In this document: positions 59,201-64,000 of the stretch, in pieces
Position numbering within the stretch: the stretch's first letter is position 1
Layout of the letters: every line of letters starts with the position of its first letter
Source of the DNA: Hydractinia symbiolongicarpus
Taxonomy: Eukaryota > Cnidaria > Hydrozoa > Anthoathecata > Hydractiniidae
Assembly: GCF_029227915.1 (NCBI RefSeq)
Contig: NC_079886.1
Location: forward strand, 28,250,501-28,314,500
Direction of reading: 5' to 3'
DNA length: 64,000 nucleotides
Notes under the pieces: generated by a model
What the model saw: the letters and a program-made list of their open reading frames with translations, nothing else
Told to the model about the DNA's origin: nothing
The model's database searches: none
Program-made: the position numbers and the translations under genes

Positions 59201-60375
59201 AATTATTTTTCACCACTAAAACGCATGAGACATGTAGTTTTTAAAAATAATTTCATTTTTGATGAGACGCTGTATAAAAGAAGTTTAATCGCCGGCAAGG
59301 GCTTGGCCCGTATAGTCGAATGTAAACAAAGAAAGCACCCAGGGAGTAAACTCATTTCCCGAACGATTCTTTAAATTATTTTTTCGCCACTAAAACGCAT
59401 GAGACTTGTAGTTTTCAAAAATGATTTCATTTTTGATGAGACGCTGAATAAAAGAAGTTTAATCGCCGGCAAACGAAAACCCGCGATTTCCCGTAAATCC
59501 CGGGCTTGGCCCGTATAGTCGAGTGTATACAAAGAAAGTACCCAGGAAGTAAACTCATTTCCCGAACGATTTTTTAAATTATTTTTTTACCATTAAGACG
59601 CATGAGACTTGTAGTTTTCAAAAATGATTTCATTTTTGATGAGACGCTGAATAAAAGGAGTTTAATTGCCGGCAAACGAAAAACCACGATTTCCCGTAAA
59701 TCCCGGACTCGGCCCGTATAGTCAAAAGTATACAAAGAAAGTACCCAGGGAGCAAACTCATTTCCCGAACGATTCTTTAAATCATTTTTCCACTACTAAA
59801 ACGCATAAGACTTGTAGTTTTGAAAACTGATTTCATTTTTGATGAGACGATGAATAAAAGGAGTTTAATCTCCGGCAAACGAAAACCCGCGATTTACCCT
59901 AAATCCCGGAACCGGCCGGTATAGTCGAATGTATACAAAGAAAGTACGCAGGGAATAAACTCATTTCCCGAACGATTCTTTAAATTATATTTTCACCACT
60001 AAAACGCATGAGTCTTGTAGTTTTCAAAAATGATTTCATTTTTGATGAGACGTTGAATAAAAGGAGTTTAATCTCCGGCAAACGAAAACCCGCGATTTCC
60101 CGTAAATCCCAGACTCGGCCCGTATAGTCAAATGTATACAAAGAAAGTACGCAGGGAGTAAACTCATTTCCCGAACGATTCTTTAAATTATTTTTCACCA
60201 CTAAAACGCATGAGACATGTAGTTTTTAAAAATAATTTCATTTTTGATGAGACGCTGTATAAAAGAAGTTTAATCGCCGGCAAGGGCTTGGCCCGTATAG
60301 TCGAATGTAAACAAAGAAAGCACCCAGGGAGTAAACTCATTTCCCGAACGATTCTTTAAATTATTTTTTCGCCAC
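53250..60375 (+). repeat. Tandem duplication of 3563 bp (18 monomers) x 2
   Basis: Bases 53250-56812 recur at 56813-60375 with a constant 3563-bp offset (for example 53691/57254, 55432/58995 and 56417/59980). The unit contains three 174-bp monomers. The junction lies inside a monomer starting CGCCATTAAAACG. Copy A's flank has the corresponding sequence once, so this duplication happened after the A/B split or was lost in A. Confidence 0.9.
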
Positions 60376-60557
60376 TAAAACGCATGAGACTTGTAGTTTT
60401 CAAAAATGATTTCATTTTTGATGAGACGCTGAATAAAAGAAGTTTAATCGCCGGCAACGAAAACCCGCGATTTCCCGTAAATCCCGGGCTTGGCCCGTAT
60501 AGTCGAGTGTATACAAAGAAAGTACCCAGGGAGTAAACTCATTTCCCGAACGATTTT

Positions 60558-63500
60558 TTAAATTATTTTTTTACCACTAAGACGCATGAGACTTGTAGTT
60601 TTTAAAAATGATTTAATTTTTGATGAGACGCTGAATAAAAGGAGTTTAATCGCCGGCAAACGAAAACCCGCGAATTTCCCGTAAATCCCAGACTGGGCCC
60701 GTATATTCAAAAGTATACAAAGAAAGTACCCAGGGAGTAAACTCATTTCCCGAACGATTCTTTAAATTATTTTTTCACCATTAAAACGCATGAGACTTGT
60801 AGTTTTCAACACTGATTTCATTTTTGATGAGACGCTGAATAAAAGGAGTTTAATCGCCGGCAAACGAAAACCCGCGCTTTCCCGTATATCCCGGACTCGG
60901 CCCGTATAGTCGAATGTATACAAAGAAAGTACCCAGGGAGTAAACTCATTTTCCAAACGATTTTTTAAATAATTTTTTTACCACTAAGACACATGAGACT
61001 TGTCGTTTTCAAAAATGATTTCATTTTTGATGAGACGCTGAATAAAAGAAGTTTAATCGCCGGCAAACGAAAACCCGAGATTTCCCGTAAATCCCGGGCT
61101 TGGCCCGTATAGTCGAATGTATACAAAGAAAGTACCCAGGGAGTAAACTCATTTCCCGAACGATTTTTTAAATTATTTTTTTACCATTAAGACGCATGAG
61201 ACTTGTAGTTTTCAAAAATGATTTCATTTTTGATGAGACGCTGAATAAAAGGAGTTTAATTGCCGGCAAACGAAAAACCACGATTTCCCGTAAATCCCGG
61301 ACTCGGCCCGTATAGTCAAAAGTATACAAAGAAAGTACCCAGGGAGCAAACTCATTTCCCGAACGATTCTTTAAATCATTTTTCCACTACTAAAACGCAT
61401 AAGACTTGTAGTTTTGAAAACTGATTTCATTTTTGATGAGACGATGAATAAAAGGAGTTTAATCTCCGGCAAACGAAAACCCGCGATTTACCCTAAATCC
61501 CGGAACCGGCCGGTATAGTCGAATGTATACAAAGAAAGTACGCAGGGAATAAACTCATTTCCCGAACGATTCTTTAAATTATATTTTCACCACTAAAACG
61601 CATGAGTCTTGTAGTTTTCAAAAATGATTTCATTTTTGATGAGACGCTGAATAAAAGAAGTTTAATCGCCGGCAAACGAAAACCCGCGATTTCCCGTAAA
61701 TCCCGGGCTTGGCCCGTATAGTCGAATGTATACAAAGAAAGTACCCAGGGAGTAAACTCATTTCCCGAACGATTCTTTAAATTATTTTTCACCACTAAAA
61801 CGCATGAGACATGTAGTTTTTAAAAATAATTTCATTTTTGATGAGACGCTGTATAAAAGAAGTTTAATCGCCGGCAAGGGCTTGGCCCGTATAGTCGAAT
61901 GTAAACAAAGAAAGCACCCAGGGAGTAAACTCATTTCCCGAACGATTTTTTAAATTATTTTTTTACCACTAAGACGCATGAGACTTGTAGTTTTTAAAAA
62001 TGATTTAATTTTTGATGAGACGCTGAATAAAAGGAGTTTAATCGCCGGCAAACGAAAACCCGCGAATTTCCCGTAAATCCCAGACTGGGCCCGTATATTC
62101 AAAAGTATACAAAGAAAGTACCCAGGGAGTAAACTCATTTCCCGAACGATTCTTTAAATTATTTTTTCACCATTAAAACGCATGAGACTTGTAGTTTTCA
62201 AAACTGATTTCATTTTTGATGAGACGCTGAATAAAAGGAGTTTAATCGCCGGCAAACGAAAACCCGCGCTTTCCCGTATATCCCGGACTCGGCCCGTATA
62301 GTCGAATGTATACAAAGAAAGTACCCAGGGAGTAAACTCATTTTCCAAACGATTTTTTAAATTATTTTTTTACCACTAAGACACATGAGACTTGTCGTTT
62401 TCAAAAATGATTTCATTTTTGATGAGACGCTGAATAAAAGAAGTTTAATCGCCGGCAAACGAAAACCCGAGATTTCCCGTAAATCCCGGGCTTGGCCCGT
62501 ATAGTCGAATGTATACAAAGAAAGTACCCAGGGAGTAAACTCATTTCCCGAACGATTTTTTAAATTATTTTTTTACCACTAAGACGCATGAGACTTGTAG
62601 TTTTTAAAAATAATTTAATTTTTGATGAGACGCTGAATAAAAGGAGTTTAATCGCCGGCAAACGAAAACCCGCGATTTACCCTAAATCCCGGAACCGGCC
62701 GGTATAGTCGAATGTATACAAAGAAAGTACGCAGGGAATAAACTCATTTCCCGAACGATTCTTTAAATTATATTTTCACCACTAAAACGCATGAGTCTTG
62801 TAGTTTTCAAAAATGATTTCATTTTTGATGAGACGCTGAATAAAAGAAGTTTAATCGCCGGCAAACGAAAACCCGCGATTTCCCGTAAATCCCGGGCTTG
62901 GCCCGTATAGTCGAATGTATACAAAGAAAGTACCCAGGGAGTAAACTCATTTCCCGAACGATTCTTTAAATTATTTTTCACCACTAAAACGCATGAGACA
63001 TGTAGTTTTTAAAAATAATTTCATTTTTGATGAGACGCTGTATAAATGAAGTTTAATCGCCGGCAAGGGCTTGGCCCGTATAGTCGAATGTAAACAAAGA
63101 AAGCACCCAGGGAGTAAACTCATTTCCCGAACGATTCTTTAAATTATTTTTTCGCCACTAAAACGCATGAGACTTGTAGTTTTCAAAAATGATTTCATTT
63201 TTGATGAGACGCTGAATAAAAGAAGTTTAATCGCCGGCAAACGAAAACCCGCGATTTCCCGTAAATCCCGGGCTTGGCCCGTATAGTCGAGTGTATACAA
63301 AGAAAGTACCCAGGGAGTAAACTCATTTCCCGAACGATTTTTTAAATTATTTTTTTACCACTAAGACGCATGAGACTTGTAGTTTTTAAAAATGATTTAA
63401 TTTTTGATGAGACGCTGAATAAAAGGAGTTTAATCGCCGGCAAACGAAAACCCGCGAATTTCCCGTAAATCCCAGACTGGGCCCGTATATTCAAAAGTAT

Positions 63501-64000
63501 ACAAAGAAAGTACCCAGGGAGTAAACTCATTTCCCGAACGATTCTTTAAATTATTTTTTCACCATTAAAACGCATGAGACTTGTAGTTTTCAAAACTGAT
63601 TTCATTTTTGATGAGACGCTGAATAAAAGGAGTTTAATCGCCGGCAAACGAAAACCCGCGCTTTCCCGTATATCCCGGACTCGGCCCGTATAGTCGAATG
63701 TATACAAAGAAAGTACCCAGGGAGTAAACTCATTTTCCAAACGATTTTTTAAATTATTTTTTTACCACTAAGACACATGAGACTTGTCGTTTTCAAAAAT
63801 GATTTCATTTTTGATGAGACGCTGAATAAAAGAAGTTTAATCGCCGGCAAACGAAAACCCGAGATTTCCCGTAAATCCCGGGCTTGGCCCGTATAGTCGA
63901 ATGTATACAAAGAAAGTACCCAGGGAGTAAACTCATTTCCCGAACGATTTTTTAAATTATTTTTTTACCACTAAGACGCATGAGACTTGTAGTTTTTAAA
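60558..64000 (+). repeat. 7-monomer repeat, 1392 bp, about 2.5 copies
   Basis: The GAATTTCCCG monomer recurs at 60558, 61950 and 63342, and the monomer after it at 60762, 62154 and 63546. The 1392-bp length equals six 203-bp monomers and one 174-bp monomer. Inside the unit one monomer has been lost and another gained between copies, because 61574/62763 are only 1189 bp apart while the ends keep 1392. Confidence 0.85.

Larger units (their letters stand above)
52438..64000 (+). repeat. 203-bp satellite array, right block (about 57 monomers)
   Basis: Head-to-tail monomers in the same orientation, in phase with the block left of copy B. It begins with TAAGACGC at the endonuclease junction and runs off the window end. 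It is richer in 174-bp short monomers than any other part (nine, with TATAAA at 54116 to 63041). No other insertion was seen. Confidence 0.97.

Overview
The window is eukaryotic, almost certainly from an invertebrate animal. About 56 kb of the 64 kb is one tandem satellite with a 202-203 bp monomer (roughly 275 copies, nearly all in one orientation). The rest is two copies of a scrambled non-LTR retrotransposon (LINE), one of which carries a tRNA-derived SINE. There is no bacterial gene organisation, no rRNA gene and no ordinary cellular gene. The LINE combines an SGNH/GDSL-esterase-like ORF1 with an APE-type endonuclease and a FADD reverse transcriptase. That places it in the CR1/L2 group, and its wording resembles elements I associate with cnidarians and other marine invertebrates. 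The host lineage is inference only.

Layout. 1-5047: satellite. 5048-9828: LINE insertion, copy A. It has RT on the minus strand with an in-frame tandem duplication, then a 153-bp inverted satellite piece, then ORF1 and endonuclease on the plus strand, with a SINE inside the endonuclease. 9829-49229: satellite with several higher-order repeats (4-, 6-, 8- and 13-monomer units). 49230-52437: LINE insertion, copy B, with the same architecture and breakpoints but a single RT and no SINE. 52438-64000: satellite with a 3563-bp tandem duplication and a 1392-bp unit.

Copies A and B are one ancestral insertion carried on a segmental duplication (about 1-14630 versus 46238-60800). They share both insertion breakpoints, the inner inverted satellite piece, the ORF1 stop and the endonuclease stop codon, and I noticed only two base differences between the two ORF1 copies. 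The likely order of events is: composite insertion into one monomer; duplication; then SINE insertion in A, loss of one RT repeat in B, and gain or loss of satellite monomers in both.

Neither LINE copy is autonomous. RT is inverted and cut off from the endonuclease, the endonuclease has a stop codon, and the endonuclease-RT linker and the 3' end are missing. ORF1 and the RT frames are nevertheless open, so the insertion is not very old. The most unusual features are the satellite piece lodged inside the element, its near-identity to one rare monomer 3 kb away, the double-RT reading frame, and a GC-rich monomer block that recurs at deletion and rearrangement breakpoints.
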